Positions 51,937 through 60,289 of a stretch of 64,000 bases of DNA are shown here, piece after piece; position 1 is the first letter of the stretch; the number at the start of each line of letters is the position of its first letter. Made by a program: the position numbers and the translations under genes. The notes beneath the pieces are model-generated. The model saw only the letters and a list, made by a program, of their open reading frames with translations. It did not search any database and had not been told where the DNA came from. This stretch comes from Bradyrhizobium sp. NFR13 (lineage in GTDB: Bacteria; Pseudomonadota; Alphaproteobacteria; Rhizobiales; Xanthobacteraceae), in NCBI RefSeq assembly GCF_900114605.1, contig NZ_FOTP01000004.1:473890-537889 (forward strand). Direction: 5' to 3'.

Positions 51937-53016
51937 CTACGTGCCACTTTGTTGGGGCGAGAATGTTGCCTGCATTGTTTTCTTCCGGGAGGTAAGCAGA
52001 CGGCCGACGCCGATGAACGGAAGCTCGATGTAATTCACCGAGAGGTAGGCCACAGGCACGGTGAATGCCGTAATTACCAAGCCAGAGATCAGGCCGGCCA
52101 CCAGCGGATGCGGCAAGCCTGATAGCTGATGGAGTTGGTGATTGATTATTTCCAGAAACAACACGTTCCACAGGTACAAGCTATAGCTGATGGTACCGAG
52201 AAATACTGATATCGGCTTGGCCAGGAAATCGCCGAAGGCGCCGGCTTTACGGTAGTAAATGAGCCCAACCAGAAACACTGCGATCGTTTCCTGAATGGTG
52301 TGACGCGCAAAAATAGTTCCGATAAGGAAGATGGGCCATGACCACGTCGGGATACGGCTGATCACGGCTCTGCCAAGCGGCGTCGGAATTAGTGCACCCA
52401 AGGCGAAGCAATAGATGAACATGCGGAACTGGACGAGGTAGCCCTTCAAAGGCGGCAGGTACAGGCACGCGAATATCAGCGCGACGACTATCAGTCCGGC
52501 CTCTTTGAAGCGTTTGAAGGCCAGGAAGCCGAGCGCAAGCAGGACCGCCCCCCACGCTTCGACACCGAGGGTCCAGGTGGCACCGTTCACGGGGTATTCC
52601 AGCAAGCCCAAATTGAGAAGAAGGTTGTCTAATGTGCGAGGAGTTCCGGATGCGTTGAAGACCAGCCAGCACGCTACGAGGCAGACAAACAGCACGGGGT
52701 ATATTCTGAAGAAGCGCCGGATGAAGAAATTGCGAATAGACAGCGGAGTCGGGGAGGAATCTCTCATGAGGCTTTCGAAAAGGACCGCGCCGCTCATAAT
52801 GAAAAATAGGACGACCGCAGTCTGGCCGTTCATGAGGGTTAGTCCGATCTTTGACAGCCAGTCGCTCGATCCATTGATCTGGCTGAAGTTCCGGTAGAGC
52901 ACTCGGCTAACAAGATCGGGATCTGCGCCCAGGATGGCGTGGAAGAAGAGGACTATGAGGGCTGCATACCCTCGCAGGCCGTCAAGCTGTTCGTTTCGTT
53001 GTGATGGGCCGGACAT
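51937..53016 (-). CDS. Acyltransferase 3 family membrane protein, second copy
   Basis: 359 residues. QLDGLRGYAALIVLFFHAIL carries the conserved motif of TM1, FFIMSGAVLFESL the second, and ten hydrophobic segments follow. Same superfamily as 45082-46269 but only distantly similar, so they are not a recent duplication. O-acylation of surface glycan is the likely role. Two such genes on one element support the idea of host surface modification. Confidence 0.88.
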   Translation of the reverse strand: MSGPSQRNEQLDGLRGYAALIVLFFHAILGADPDLVSRVLYRNFSQINGSSDWLSKIGLTLMNGQTAVVLFFIMSGAVLFESLMRDSSPTPLSIRNFFIRRFFRIYPVLFVCLVACWLVFNASGTPRTLDNLLLNLGLLEYPVNGATWTLGVEAWGAVLLALGFLAFKRFKEAGLIVVALIFACLYLPPLKGYLVQFRMFIYCFALGALIPTPLGRAVISRIPTWSWPIFLIGTIFARHTIQETIAVFLVGLIYYRKAGAFGDFLAKPISVFLGTISYSLYLWNVLFLEIINHQLHQLSGLPHPLVAGLISGLVITAFTVPVAYLSVNYIELPFIGVGRLLTSRKKTMQATFSPQQSGT

Positions 53017-53227
53017 GCCCTGAGTGTTTCAGAATGTTTCGGATGGTGCAAACGGGGGCAATTAATCCGCCGTATTGACCTTCATCCGCGAAGCATATAT
53101 TCACGGACAAATCACCTTGAGTGAAGAAATGCGCCCGCCCCGGAGATGTCCGCGGCGGGCGTCGTGGTTTTATGGGGCCAGTGAACTCTCTCTGAAATCC
53201 GGCGTTAACGGAGATTGGAGGCCCTTT

Positions 53228-53635
53228 ATGTTTCGCATTTTATATCTCAGCACTGCCAATCAGCCATTTTCGACCAACGATCTCGCCAAACTATTGCGCG
53301 CGGCAAGATCGAAGAACACAGCAGTCCACGTAACGGGAATGCTGGTCTATTCGGATGGCGACTTTCTTCAGATACTTGAAGGCGAATACCAGAGCGTCAC
53401 CGGCATCTATGATCGCATTATCAGTGATCCACGGCACGGGGACGTCAGCGTCCTTCAGCGGGGCCTTGGATATGGGGATCGGCTGTTTCCGAACTGGTCG
53501 ATGGGCTTCAAACGCGTGCCGGACCAGACTTTAGTTGACGAGGCTGTCGGGGTGAATAGTCGGGTCAAATTGCGATATCTGGACGCTATGTCGGCGCTCG
53601 ATTTCCTGCTGGCGTGCAGCAGGAGTCAAACCTAA
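53228..53635 (+). CDS. BLUF-domain blue-light sensor
   Basis: 135 residues from ATG 53228 with GGAGG upstream. The BLUF domain covers about residues 2-95: flavin-site Tyr6 in ILYLSTAN, Asn in KNTAVHVTGMLVYSDGDFLQILEGEY, the Gln in FLQILEG, and NWSMGF with Trp and Met. All key photocycle residues are kept. The short C-terminal helix has no output domain, so it signals through a partner. Known relatives act with PAS/EAL proteins on c-di-GMP or with repressors. It is convergent with the GrlR-like gene, 4 bp apart. Confidence 0.9.
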   Translation: MFRILYLSTANQPFSTNDLAKLLRAARSKNTAVHVTGMLVYSDGDFLQILEGEYQSVTGIYDRIISDPRHGDVSVLQRGLGYGDRLFPNWSMGFKRVPDQTLVDEAVGVNSRVKLRYLDAMSALDFLLACSRSQT

Positions 53636-53639
53636 TCGC

Positions 53640-53972
53640 CTAAGAGATGTGCGCCCTAAACCTTAGATGTACTTCAAGTTTGACGTCCAACTGAGAGGAT
53701 GCGCCAAAGCCGCGTGCGTCGCCGCGGATGATAGTGCCAGCGAAGCTGAGCGTTGCCTCATCCAGGCCAAATAGGGATGGGGTATGGTGGGCGTGGCGCG
53801 ATGTTCGGACAGTCGCGTAGAACTTCCCATCCCGTTGGCTGTAAGTCCCTTTGTAGAGCAGCGATGAATCGCCCCCGAGCAAAATGCCATCGCATAGCAC
53901 AACGACCCCAGAGCCCGTGGGGTTGTCGGGGCCGGCACTGAACTCGATGCTGTAGAGCCCATTTAGAAGCAA
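53640..53972 (-). CDS. GrlR-like family protein, second copy
   Basis: 110 residues from TTG 53972. LNGLYSIEFSAG, GSGVVVLCDGILLGGDSSLLYKGTYS and the SLFGLDEATLSFAG block match the family; the nearest similar gene is 14917-15243. Role unknown. Being next to the BLUF gene may be chance. Confidence 0.75.
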   Translation of the reverse strand: MLLNGLYSIEFSAGPDNPTGSGVVVLCDGILLGGDSSLLYKGTYSQRDGKFYATVRTSRHAHHTPSLFGLDEATLSFAGTIIRGDARGFGASSQLDVKLEVHLRFRAHIS

Positions 53973-54122
53973 CGACTACGCCTTCTGGCCGCGCTGGATA
54001 GGCATTTCCAATCGCCGAACCCGCGGTGTTGTTCCACCCGCCCGGCTGATGGGGATGAGTATGGGCGTTCACGACCTGAAGTAGGTCTTGATGGCCGAGT
54101 GTGCCGGGGTGACTGGCTGATC

Positions 54123-54329
54123 ATGCAGTACGAAGCCGCGGCACGGCCGGGAGGTCTGCAGGGAGCGATGGCCAAATACTTCTGCCAGGTGGCGGGTATC
54201 GAGCCGATCAACAGCGGCGACGGATCGGCCAACTGGTGGATGTTCGCGAACGAGCCAGGCGAGATCTACGAAGGGTTGTTGGCGCGGTTTCCCGCGTCGC
54301 CTCCGCACCCATCCGAGAACGCAGCATGA
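54123..54329 (+). CDS. Small hypothetical protein
   Basis: 68 residues (QYEAAARPGGLQGAMAKYFCQVAGIEPINSGDGSANWWMFANEPGEIYEGLLARF). Plausible but not recognised; weak ribosome site. Confidence 0.4.
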   Translation: MQYEAAARPGGLQGAMAKYFCQVAGIEPINSGDGSANWWMFANEPGEIYEGLLARFPASPPHPSENAA

Positions 54330-54349
54330 TGCGCCGTTCTTCGATCATC

Positions 54350-54568
54350 CTACTTGAGTTCGTAGATAGTCCGGAGTTGGTCAACGATCCGTTCAACATC
54401 AAGCTGGGGATGCGCGACCGTCCGCGGCGCAATGATGGGTTTCGCTGTCCACCCGTTGTCCGGATCGCTGCTCACCGACACAATGATGCCAGTCCCATAC
54501 AGCCGAGAATTTATGATCTTCTCAAGCTGAAGCGCCGAGATCTGCTTTTTGATCGTCGGGGGTGCCAT
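54350..54568 (-). CDS. Small hypothetical protein
   Basis: 72 residues from ATG 54568. APPTIKKQISALQLEKIINSRLYGTGIIVSVSSDPDNGWTAKPIIAPRTVAHPQLDVERIVDQLRTIYELK has clear protein character. The frame is open far upstream but only this part is orderly. Its start shares the CATG with a plus-strand ATG at 54567. Confidence 0.5.
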   Translation of the reverse strand: MAPPTIKKQISALQLEKIINSRLYGTGIIVSVSSDPDNGWTAKPIIAPRTVAHPQLDVERIVDQLRTIYELK

Positions 54569-54718
54569 GAGCAAAAGTATAGCACCGGTTGCTAAGGCCG
54601 ATGGAGACGAAAGTTTAGGCAGCAAACCGCCATGCGTTTCGGCGTCTTGTTCGTTCGCACTGCAATTGAGATTGGACGAGGGACAGAACACGCAGCTTCT
54701 GCAATTAAAGATCGGTGA

Positions 54719-55216
54719 TTTCGTCGAGTTCGTGCCTCTAGAGGTGTTGGCCGCTTCAAATTCGACATCCGGCTTAGCGATAGTGCGCGTTGGTATTGCG
54801 CTGTCGTCAGGCCGCAGTGCCATAACCGGCTGGCTTTCGAATTGGCGCGTCAGGGTTTTCGTTCGTTTTATCCAAGAAGGCGGATATGGGTGTCGCACGC
54901 GCGGGTCAAAAAGGCCGTGGAGCGACCGATCCTGGGCCAGTATCTCTTCGTTGAGGTTGATCATCCGCAGCAATCCTACTCGACCGTGAGCGCGCTTCCG
55001 GACGTCGACCACATGGTGTCGAACTTGGGCGCACCGATCCCATTCCCTCGACACTGGGTGGAGAGCGCGATTCGGAGATACATGGCCGGCGAATTCGATG
55101 AGGTTGCGCAGGGCCCCATTCCTGTGGGCGCCAAGATTCGGATCATGGAAGGCGAGTTCAACGAACAACTTGCCACAGTGGTGAGCGTCAAGGGCCGTCT
55201 GGCGCCCACACTTTAA
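54719..55216 (+). CDS. NusG-like protein, start unresolved
   Basis: The frame opens at 54719 after a TGA and has no ATG/GTG/TTG before 54842, yet the family's N-terminus lies before that: ARWYCAVVRPQCHNRLAFELARQGFRSFYPRRR and PILGQYLFVEV fit the NGN domain, and the C-terminus VAQGPIPVGAKIRIMEGEFNEQLATVVSVKG is a KOW domain. The other frame from ATG 54567 could supply the start if joined by a shift near 54720-54775. Therefore this is either a frameshifted gene or starts at a rare codon. NusG relatives on elements often act as antiterminators. Confidence 0.55.
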   Translation, partial: FRRVRASRGVGRFKFDIRLSDSARWYCAVVRPQCHNRLAFELARQGFRSFYPRRRIWVSHARVKKAVERPILGQYLFVEVDHPQQSYSTVSALPDVDHMVSNLGAPIPFPRHWVESAIRRYMAGEFDEVAQGPIPVGAKIRIMEGEFNEQLATVVSVKGRLAPTL

Positions 55217-55377
55217 TAACGGTCCAGCGGCAGAGACCGTACCGCTGGACCGCCTCGCCGAACTCGGTGCGGAATGGTCCGAGTCCGACAGAAGAATAAG
55301 GAGGCTCGGCGGCTGAAGCTGGGGGGCAGGGAGACCGCCGAGCCGGGCCAGCAGTCGATGCCGTAACTGCTGACCCC

Positions 55378-55826
55378 GTGAAAATTGCCAGTAACAGAAT
55401 TCGTTCCAGCCTCCACAGGCAACGGAACGGCCCGACACTCAACCGAATCCATGAGCGCCGGGCCTGCGTGGCTTCTGCCTGTTTTCGGCGTGCGCTTCGC
55501 TGTGCGCGCTTCGAAGGCGTCGTCTCGATCAACGTCACCATGACCAAGGAGGAAACCTGCATCGCCAGTCAGTACGGCGTCGGCAACGGCTACCATGGCA
55601 AGCGGACAGCCAACGGCGAACGGTTCAACACCTACGCCCTGACGGCTGCGCGCAGGATCAGGAGCTTCGGCAGCCACGTCACGGTCACGAACAAGGCCAA
55701 TGGGCGATCGGTGCGGGTTCGCATCAATGACTGCGGCCCGTTCATCAAGGGCGCTGTATCTACCTGTCTCGGGCAGCAGCCAAGGCAATTGGCATGGACG
55801 GGACGGCGAGGGTGGCGGTCCAATGA
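55378..55826 (+). pseudogene. RlpA-like gene with a 1-base deletion
   Basis: The DPBB domain reads [63 protein letters not shown] in one frame, then continues in the next frame as [24 protein letters not shown] and stops at 55824-55826. The break lies at about 55752, where GGCGCT replaces an expected GGCCGCT. RlpA is a septal glycan-cleaving protein; this copy lacks a clear signal peptide. Confidence 0.65.
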
Positions 55827-56042
55827 AATGACTAGTGGCTGGGATCAGCAAATCCCTGACAAATATCGTCAGAGGCAAGCACACTATTCGTCCAGTTCGA
55901 GAAGCGGCGGACTGCGACTTCTACGTGCTCAGCCGATCGTTGCGCCGGCAAAGAATACCATCACGCAATTGATTTGCTCCCGACTTAAACTTGGTCGGCA
56001 ATAATGTGCCTAATGCGCACTTCTCCGTCGAGGGAGGCTTGT

Positions 56043-56228
56043 ATGGATTTCTTTGCAATCCTGCGCGAGGCGTTCGGCCGCGCCCGACCGGAAGCCGACG
56101 AAGACAATGAGCAGCTCATGAGTGAATTTGTGAGGCTCCTGCAAACTAACGGCTACGACAGCAGAAAACCGCCCGAGAGTAGTTCCAAGCATCTGGGGCA
56201 CGGGTGGTGTCCTGACGACGTTCAGTGA
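56043..56228 (+). CDS. Small hypothetical protein
   Basis: 61 residues from ATG 56043 with GGGAGG upstream (DFFAILREAFGRARPEADEDNEQLMSEFVRLLQTNGYDSRKPPE). Acidic helix. Not recognised. Confidence 0.5.
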   Translation: MDFFAILREAFGRARPEADEDNEQLMSEFVRLLQTNGYDSRKPPESSSKHLGHGWCPDDVQ

Positions 56229-56387
56229 CGCTTTTGATCTCCGTGGAGCAGGGCCTGAGGCCAGGCTCAAGGGCGACGCATCGGTCTCGCCTCGAGCGAC
56301 GGTCAATGCAATGCAATCGTCATGGGCGGTATCGCGAAGGTGACCATCCAGTAGGTCTGAAGTCGGGATAGGCGGCGGGTATGCGAT

Positions 56388-56651
56388 CTAGTCGGCCGGC
56401 TTCTCGGCAATGATTACGCCAGTCTTCGGGTCGGCGTGAAAGTCCATCTTCTTGCCGTTCTTGATGCCTTCACCTTCCCACCGGCCATCGTCGGCCTCGA
56501 GCTTGGAAATCAGCGAGTAGCCCGACTGAAGCACCTTCGCGATCACTTGCTCCATTGGCATCCAATCCGGCCCAGGCTGGTCAGCTCGCGCTATGGTGAA
56601 GGCGCCCATCAGCACCGAGCCGCAGAGAGCGAACGCGGCTAATCTATTCAT
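56388..56651 (-). CDS. Exported PepSY-type protein
   Basis: 87 residues. Signal peptide (NRLAAFALCGSVLMGAFTIARA) and one small PepSY domain: MEQVIAKVLQSGYSLISKLEADDGRWEGEGIKNGKKMDFHADPKTGVIIAEK. It may inhibit or anchor in the periplasm. A typical small exported protein of the group. Confidence 0.8.
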   Translation of the reverse strand: MNRLAAFALCGSVLMGAFTIARADQPGPDWMPMEQVIAKVLQSGYSLISKLEADDGRWEGEGIKNGKKMDFHADPKTGVIIAEKPAD

Positions 56652-56700
56652 TCTAAGCCTCCCATATTTCTCGGCTCAATCCGATAGGGGCGAACGCAAG

Positions 56701-56976
56701 CTACCATCGCCATCCGCAACGACGACGCCCGCGATGCCACCAACACACCCAGCGGCGCCCGCGCCGGGAACGTCTTCGCCAGCCGGGTCCGTGCGGCGGT
56801 CCCCATTGCACCGGCGTGATGAGATCAGCACGCTTTTCAGCGGATCCCATATTGCGCGCGACAGGCATTGCCTCTGCAATATCAACGAAGCGAAGGCCTG
56901 CGGCACCGACTGCGGCAAGCCCGATCGCATTGCTCGCTAAACGAAGGAACGACCGGCGGTCAGGATGTTCAATCAT
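56701..56976 (-). CDS. Tat-exported Arg/Trp-rich small protein
   Basis: 91 residues from ATG 56976. The twin-arginine signal RRSFLRLASNAIGLAAVGAAGLRF is clear. The mature part ends in an Arg/Trp/Cys-rich tail (WRRRSRRGRRWVCWWHRGRRRCGWRW, broken here by short spacers) after VQWGPPHGPG. Similar proteins are frequent in this group, from memory. Function unknown; strongly basic, so it may bind nucleic acid or cell wall. Confidence 0.65.
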   Translation of the reverse strand: MIEHPDRRSFLRLASNAIGLAAVGAAGLRFVDIAEAMPVARNMGSAEKRADLITPVQWGPPHGPGWRRRSRRGRRWVCWWHRGRRRCGWRW

Positions 56977-57084
56977 CCTTACTTCCTCGGAGAAGACCAT
57001 CGCTGTAGTAGCTTAAGTGCGATCCAATCGTTCGGTATCGGTAAAAACCCCAATCTGGTGCGAAGAGGCTTGGAACCAGTCAAC

Positions 57085-57159
57085 AGGGCTTTGTCGCCGG
57101 TCTCGGGCAGCAGCCAACGCAATCGGCTGGGCGGGACCGAGCGCGTCACCGTCCAGTAG
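57085..57159 (+). pseudogene. RlpA-like 3' fragment
   Basis: CTCGGGCAGCAGCCAA and the next 40 bases repeat the 3' end of the RlpA-like pseudogene (55378-55826) with about 75% identity, coding SRAAANAIGWAG in one frame and GTERVTVQ plus stop in the next. No 5' part is present. Confidence 0.4.
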
Positions 57160-57321
57160 CCAACGAGGTCCGAGAGGGCGAACGGATGACCTGGTCCCGC
57201 TTATCTCTGTAGACTTGCCCGGCGCCAGAAATGGTGGGCGGACCTTTTTCTGCTTTGGCGCCTTGAAGCTTGGCCGCGTACGGCGATGAAGTAACATGCG
57301 TGAAGCATGGGAGGCTCTGCG

Positions 57322-57489
57322 ATGTGGATAACATTGACGGCTTGCTTCGCTTGTTTTCTGATCGGCGGATATGCGGGCCTCTGCCTCGGTTACTACACCG
57401 GTACGGAAGAGGTGCGGGAGGAGGTTCGAGAGTTACTTAACAGACGGTGGCCTTGGCTGAAGGACAGCCGCGATGGTAATCATTTATGA
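57322..57489 (+). CDS. Small membrane protein
   Basis: 55 residues from ATG 57322 (GGAGG 8 bp upstream). A membrane helix (WITLTACFACFLIGGYAGLCLGYYTG) is followed by an acidic coil EEVREEVRELLNRRWPWL. Not recognised. Confidence 0.5.
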   Translation: MWITLTACFACFLIGGYAGLCLGYYTGTEEVREEVRELLNRRWPWLKDSRDGNHL

Positions 57490-57815
57490 GGACCGCGGCG
57501 CCTTCTTCGCAAACGCAACGAAGGCCGGTCGTCAGGATCGACTCCGTTCGTGTGCAGTCCGGCGCATTCCTCGAGCCTCCGGGCTTGTTCCTGGTATTTC
57601 GCCGCTAGTGAATTTAGCCGGTCGGATACCGATCGATATCCGACGAATTTCGCGAACGCCCTGCACCTTCGAGACATAGCTCGCAGTCGCGCAGCAACTA
57701 TGATCGCTTCTCGCTGGAGCTTCGTCACAGCCATCGACGTCCTTGGCAAACCGCGACAATCCGCCGATTGGTGACTCGAACGGTAGTTCTCGTTGAACTT
57801 GCCTCCATTGAGCAT
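57480..57815 (-). CDS. Hypothetical helical protein
   Basis: 111 residues from ATG 57815; ATG 57734 (AVTKLQREAIIVAARLRAM) is an alternative. RRCRAFAKFVGYRSVSDRLNSLAAKYQEQARRLEECAGLHTNG is a helical unit; the C-terminus is Arg-rich. Not recognised. It overlaps the convergent small gene by 10 bp. Confidence 0.4.
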   Translation of the reverse strand: MLNGGKFNENYRSSHQSADCRGLPRTSMAVTKLQREAIIVAARLRAMSRRCRAFAKFVGYRSVSDRLNSLAAKYQEQARRLEECAGLHTNGVDPDDRPSLRLRRRRRGPHK

Positions 57816-57869
57816 AAGGATACGTCCTGCGAGATGAATCACGGAAACGATAAGCTGTTTCCGGGCGTG

Positions 57870-57960
57870 GCGGTATCGTGCGTTTGAAGAATAATGAATC
57901 GCGGGCGTTAACCCGTGGGCGGTGCATTGACCCGTCTCGAGTGGTGGCCAACGCAATCGG
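57870..57960 (+). pseudogene. Possible third RlpA-like fragment
   Basis: RGRCIDPSRVVANAIGI matches the RlpA block GRVIDLSRAAA.AIG; 15 bases GCCAACGCAATCGGC are identical to the fragment at 57085-57159. The surrounding frame VRLKNNESRALT is decayed. Confidence 0.3.
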
Positions 57961-58140
57961 CATCGCGCGCGTCTCAGCCCTGCTGCCCAGAGCCGACCGG
58001 TTTTTTTGCAACAGGACGACTGGCTCTGTTTGGGGATCGTTAAATATCTTCAGCCAAGTGTTTCGGAGACGGCAGCGGGTTTTGCGAGCGTGACTGTCGT
58101 CCGAAAGCCGTCGGGTGTCATGCCCTGAGGGCTTTTTCGT

Positions 58141-58338
58141 TTATTCGACCAGTCGGACCACTCTGCGACGGTTTAGTCGATCAAGCGTGGCGACAAAATC
58201 CCGGTCGTCCAGGATGTCGATCAGCCGGTCTACGGTGTCCACGGCGCTCCGCGGACCGGGTTGGACGTACTGTCGCAAAAGATTTCGCGCGGCGGTAACG
58301 CTGCGTATCAGATGTTCGATATCTTCGCGCTCACTCAT
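58141..58338 (-). CDS. Small hypothetical protein
   Basis: 65 residues (EDIEHLIRSVTAARNLLRQYVQPGPRSAVDTVDRLIDILDDRDFVATLDRLNRRRVVRLVE). Two or three helices. Not recognised. Confidence 0.45.
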   Translation of the reverse strand: MSEREDIEHLIRSVTAARNLLRQYVQPGPRSAVDTVDRLIDILDDRDFVATLDRLNRRRVVRLVE

Positions 58339-58367
58339 CGTACTATCCGGTCCATCCGCTGGTCCAG

Positions 58368-58535
58368 CTATCTGTCGCTGGAATTGTGCTGGGCAAGCTC
58401 GCTAATCTTTTCGTCGCGAAGCGAGGCTTTCCGGGTTATCTCGGCGATCGCGAGAAAATGTTCTCGCCTATCATCTGGCTCGTCCGCATTAGCGCCGGAT
58501 CTGGTAAGTGTTAGAATACTTTTCACGACGTCCAT
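58368..58535 (-). CDS. Small hypothetical protein
   Basis: 55 residues from ATG 58535 (DVVKSILTLTRSGANADEPDDRREHFLAIAEITRKASLRDEKISELAQ). Likely helical; adjacent to the gene at 58141 on the same strand. Not recognised. Confidence 0.4.
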   Translation of the reverse strand: MDVVKSILTLTRSGANADEPDDRREHFLAIAEITRKASLRDEKISELAQHNSSDR

Positions 58536-58594
58536 GCTGTTCACCCGCGGGGTTGGGCAGTTCACACGCGCGTGAAGCTTGTCGCTCGCTTGGG

Positions 58595-58897
58595 TCAGGC
58601 AGCTTTTCGCTTGCGCGTGCGTGCAGCCTTTTTCGCGGACGCGGAACGCTCCGAGGCGGGCCTGTTCGCCGATGCCTCGCCGCCGACGTGGCCACCTTTA
58701 CGGGACGACGAGTGGTCTTCCTCAGTGCCGCGACCGGAGCCGCTCTTTTTACCGCCGTGGGTCTCCTTATTTACAGTTGCCCAGGCTCTCCGCTCGGCTT
58801 CGTCTTTAGATACGCCACGGTCTTCGTAGCCTTCCTCAATGTGTTCGGCCATCCGTTTTTGCTTGCCAGTATAGCTCGATTTATCTCCACGAGGCAT
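58595..58897 (-). CDS. KGG-type stress/plasmid-stabilisation-like protein
   Basis: 100 residues from ATG 58897 (GGAGGG upstream). RGDKSSYTGKQKRMAEHIEEGYEDRGVSKDEAERRAWATVNKETHGGKKSGSGRG is the conserved start; a Gly/Ser/Lys-rich tail ends KKAARTRKRKAA. Databases often call it plasmid stabilisation protein; evidence for that role is poor. Probably DNA-binding and stress-related. Confidence 0.75.
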   Translation of the reverse strand: MPRGDKSSYTGKQKRMAEHIEEGYEDRGVSKDEAERRAWATVNKETHGGKKSGSGRGTEEDHSSSRKGGHVGGEASANRPASERSASAKKAARTRKRKAA

Positions 58898-59013
58898 GGG
58901 ACCCTCCATCGGTTCGTTTCCACAGAACTGAGAAAAATTGGTTTCGTTCCGGGCGTCTTCCAGAGGCATGCGGGATACAAAATCTTTAAAGTTCGTCTTC
59001 GCGGCGCTAGCTT

Positions 59014-59175
59014 ATGCGTCAGATGAAGAATGCTTGGACCGAACACGACAATGAGCGTCTGAAGGCCATGGTCGTGGCAGGCGCGTCCCCCGATCGGGCA
59101 ATCTCATCGCTGGAAGCCGCGATAGAGCCAACCTGTCGTAGGCTCTGCGCAAACCAATGCGATCAGCTCGAATGA
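59014..59175 (+). CDS. Small HTH/Myb-like protein
   Basis: 53 residues from ATG 59014 (MRQMKNAWTEHDNERLKAMVVAGASPDRAISSLEAAIEP). The WTEHDNERLKAMV..GAS.DRA pattern is the same as in 60774-61001 (WDTEDVAKLKALVDSGASALRAAAAL), i.e. one Myb/GcrA-like helix-turn-helix. The C-terminal Cys region is short. The ATG 59023 is an alternative. Confidence 0.55.
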   Translation: MRQMKNAWTEHDNERLKAMVVAGASPDRAISSLEAAIEPTCRRLCANQCDQLE

Positions 59176-59204
59176 TCAATAGTTGTTTGGCTTAGACCGA
59201 AGGC

Positions 59205-59321
59205 TTAGCCAAACAGTCCGAAGACCCACCCCAAGACCACCAACAGAGGAACTAAGGCGAATCCGATCAGTATCAGCGGGGCAGGCTCATTCCCTTCGTC
59301 ATTCGGCTTAAAGAACCTCAT
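59205..59321 (-). CDS. 38-residue membrane peptide
   Basis: ATG 59321 is preceded by GAGGAGAACAC. MRFFKPNDEGNEPAP leads to one membrane helix LILIGFALVPLLVVLGWVFG and ends LFG. The good ribosome site and clean helix support a real small gene. Confidence 0.6.
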   Translation of the reverse strand: MRFFKPNDEGNEPAPLILIGFALVPLLVVLGWVFGLFG

Positions 59322-59512
59322 GTGTTCTCCTCTTCAATTTGCGCGGCGATGGTTGGCGCTCGGCGAACGTGGTCTGCCTGACATTGCCATTGAGCAAATA
59401 TCTGTATGCTTGGCTCTGAGCAGTGTGCGTCCCCTCCGCTCAGGCCATCGAACGGCGATTGCCAGTCGGCGAAGCTCGAAGCCTGCCGAGGGAAGGTTTG
59501 ATGCGACAGCTG

Positions 59513-60049
59513 TTACCTTTTTTTCCCCAGATTCTGCGCCATCTCTAAGTGGTGCTGCAAGTGCGGGAGCGTCTTACTGGCCCAGTCCTTCAGTTTCGCG
59601 TCGTCACCGCCCTTTGCATACCGCTCAAAGAGCGACACCGCGTCCTTGTGTGCGCTAACCTGCATGGATTCGAAATCGGCGGAGAAATCTTCGGCTTTTG
59701 CATTCTTTAGTTTATCGATCTTTTTCTGCGAGGCGTCATCCAGGCCCGCGGGGATTTCGGCTTTCACGCCGCCGCCTACAAGCGCCTTGAGTTCAGTCGA
59801 TGTTTTGGTGTGATCCGTTATCATCTGCGCGGAGAATGCCTTCTCTGCAGCGTTCCCGCGTTCTTGGCCGATTTTACTCGCTGCAATTTCGGTCATGTCA
59901 CTAAGGGCGGCTTGCTTGACGAAGTCCGTGGTAGTTGGAGCGACGCCCAGCACTGAGTTAACGCCGATCTTTTCACCGACTGATTGGGCGAACGCGGCAG
60001 AGCCTATTGCCAATGTCATGGCCGTGGCGAGCATTGCTATTTTGATCAT
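59513..60049 (-). CDS. Exported DUF4142 protein
   Basis: 178 residues from ATG 60049 (AGGATGTAAC). Signal peptide MIKIAMLATAMTLAIGSAAFAQ, then a ferritin-like helical bundle: TTTDFVKQAALSDMTEIAASKIG, EKAFSAQMITDHTKTSTEL and FESMQVSAHKDAVSLFERYAKGGDDAKLKDWASKTLPHLQHHLEMAQNL. Function unknown; members are often stress-induced. Confidence 0.85.
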   Translation of the reverse strand: MIKIAMLATAMTLAIGSAAFAQSVGEKIGVNSVLGVAPTTTDFVKQAALSDMTEIAASKIGQERGNAAEKAFSAQMITDHTKTSTELKALVGGGVKAEIPAGLDDASQKKIDKLKNAKAEDFSADFESMQVSAHKDAVSLFERYAKGGDDAKLKDWASKTLPHLQHHLEMAQNLGKKR

Positions 60050-60289
60050 GTTACATCCTGCGAAGATATGGCGCGGTAATCGCGCTCCCTGAGAACCTGC
60101 AATGCGAAATTTTAGATCGTGTTCCATCGCGGGGGACGGGAATTGCTATGAGCGTCTGCCTTACAATTAGCGTGGGCAGAGCCGTTCCATGGGATGTTGC
60201 GTGCGACAAGGCTTTCGATGGTGGCCGGTCAATTCTACGATCTGGGCAATGGTAGTATCGGACTGAAACGTCAGGAGAGGGCAATAGGG

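Noticed and set aside
54569..55438. 5' part of the long minus ORF ending at 54350
   Set aside because: Low complexity before ATG 54568; the plus-strand NGN/KOW domain is better supported.
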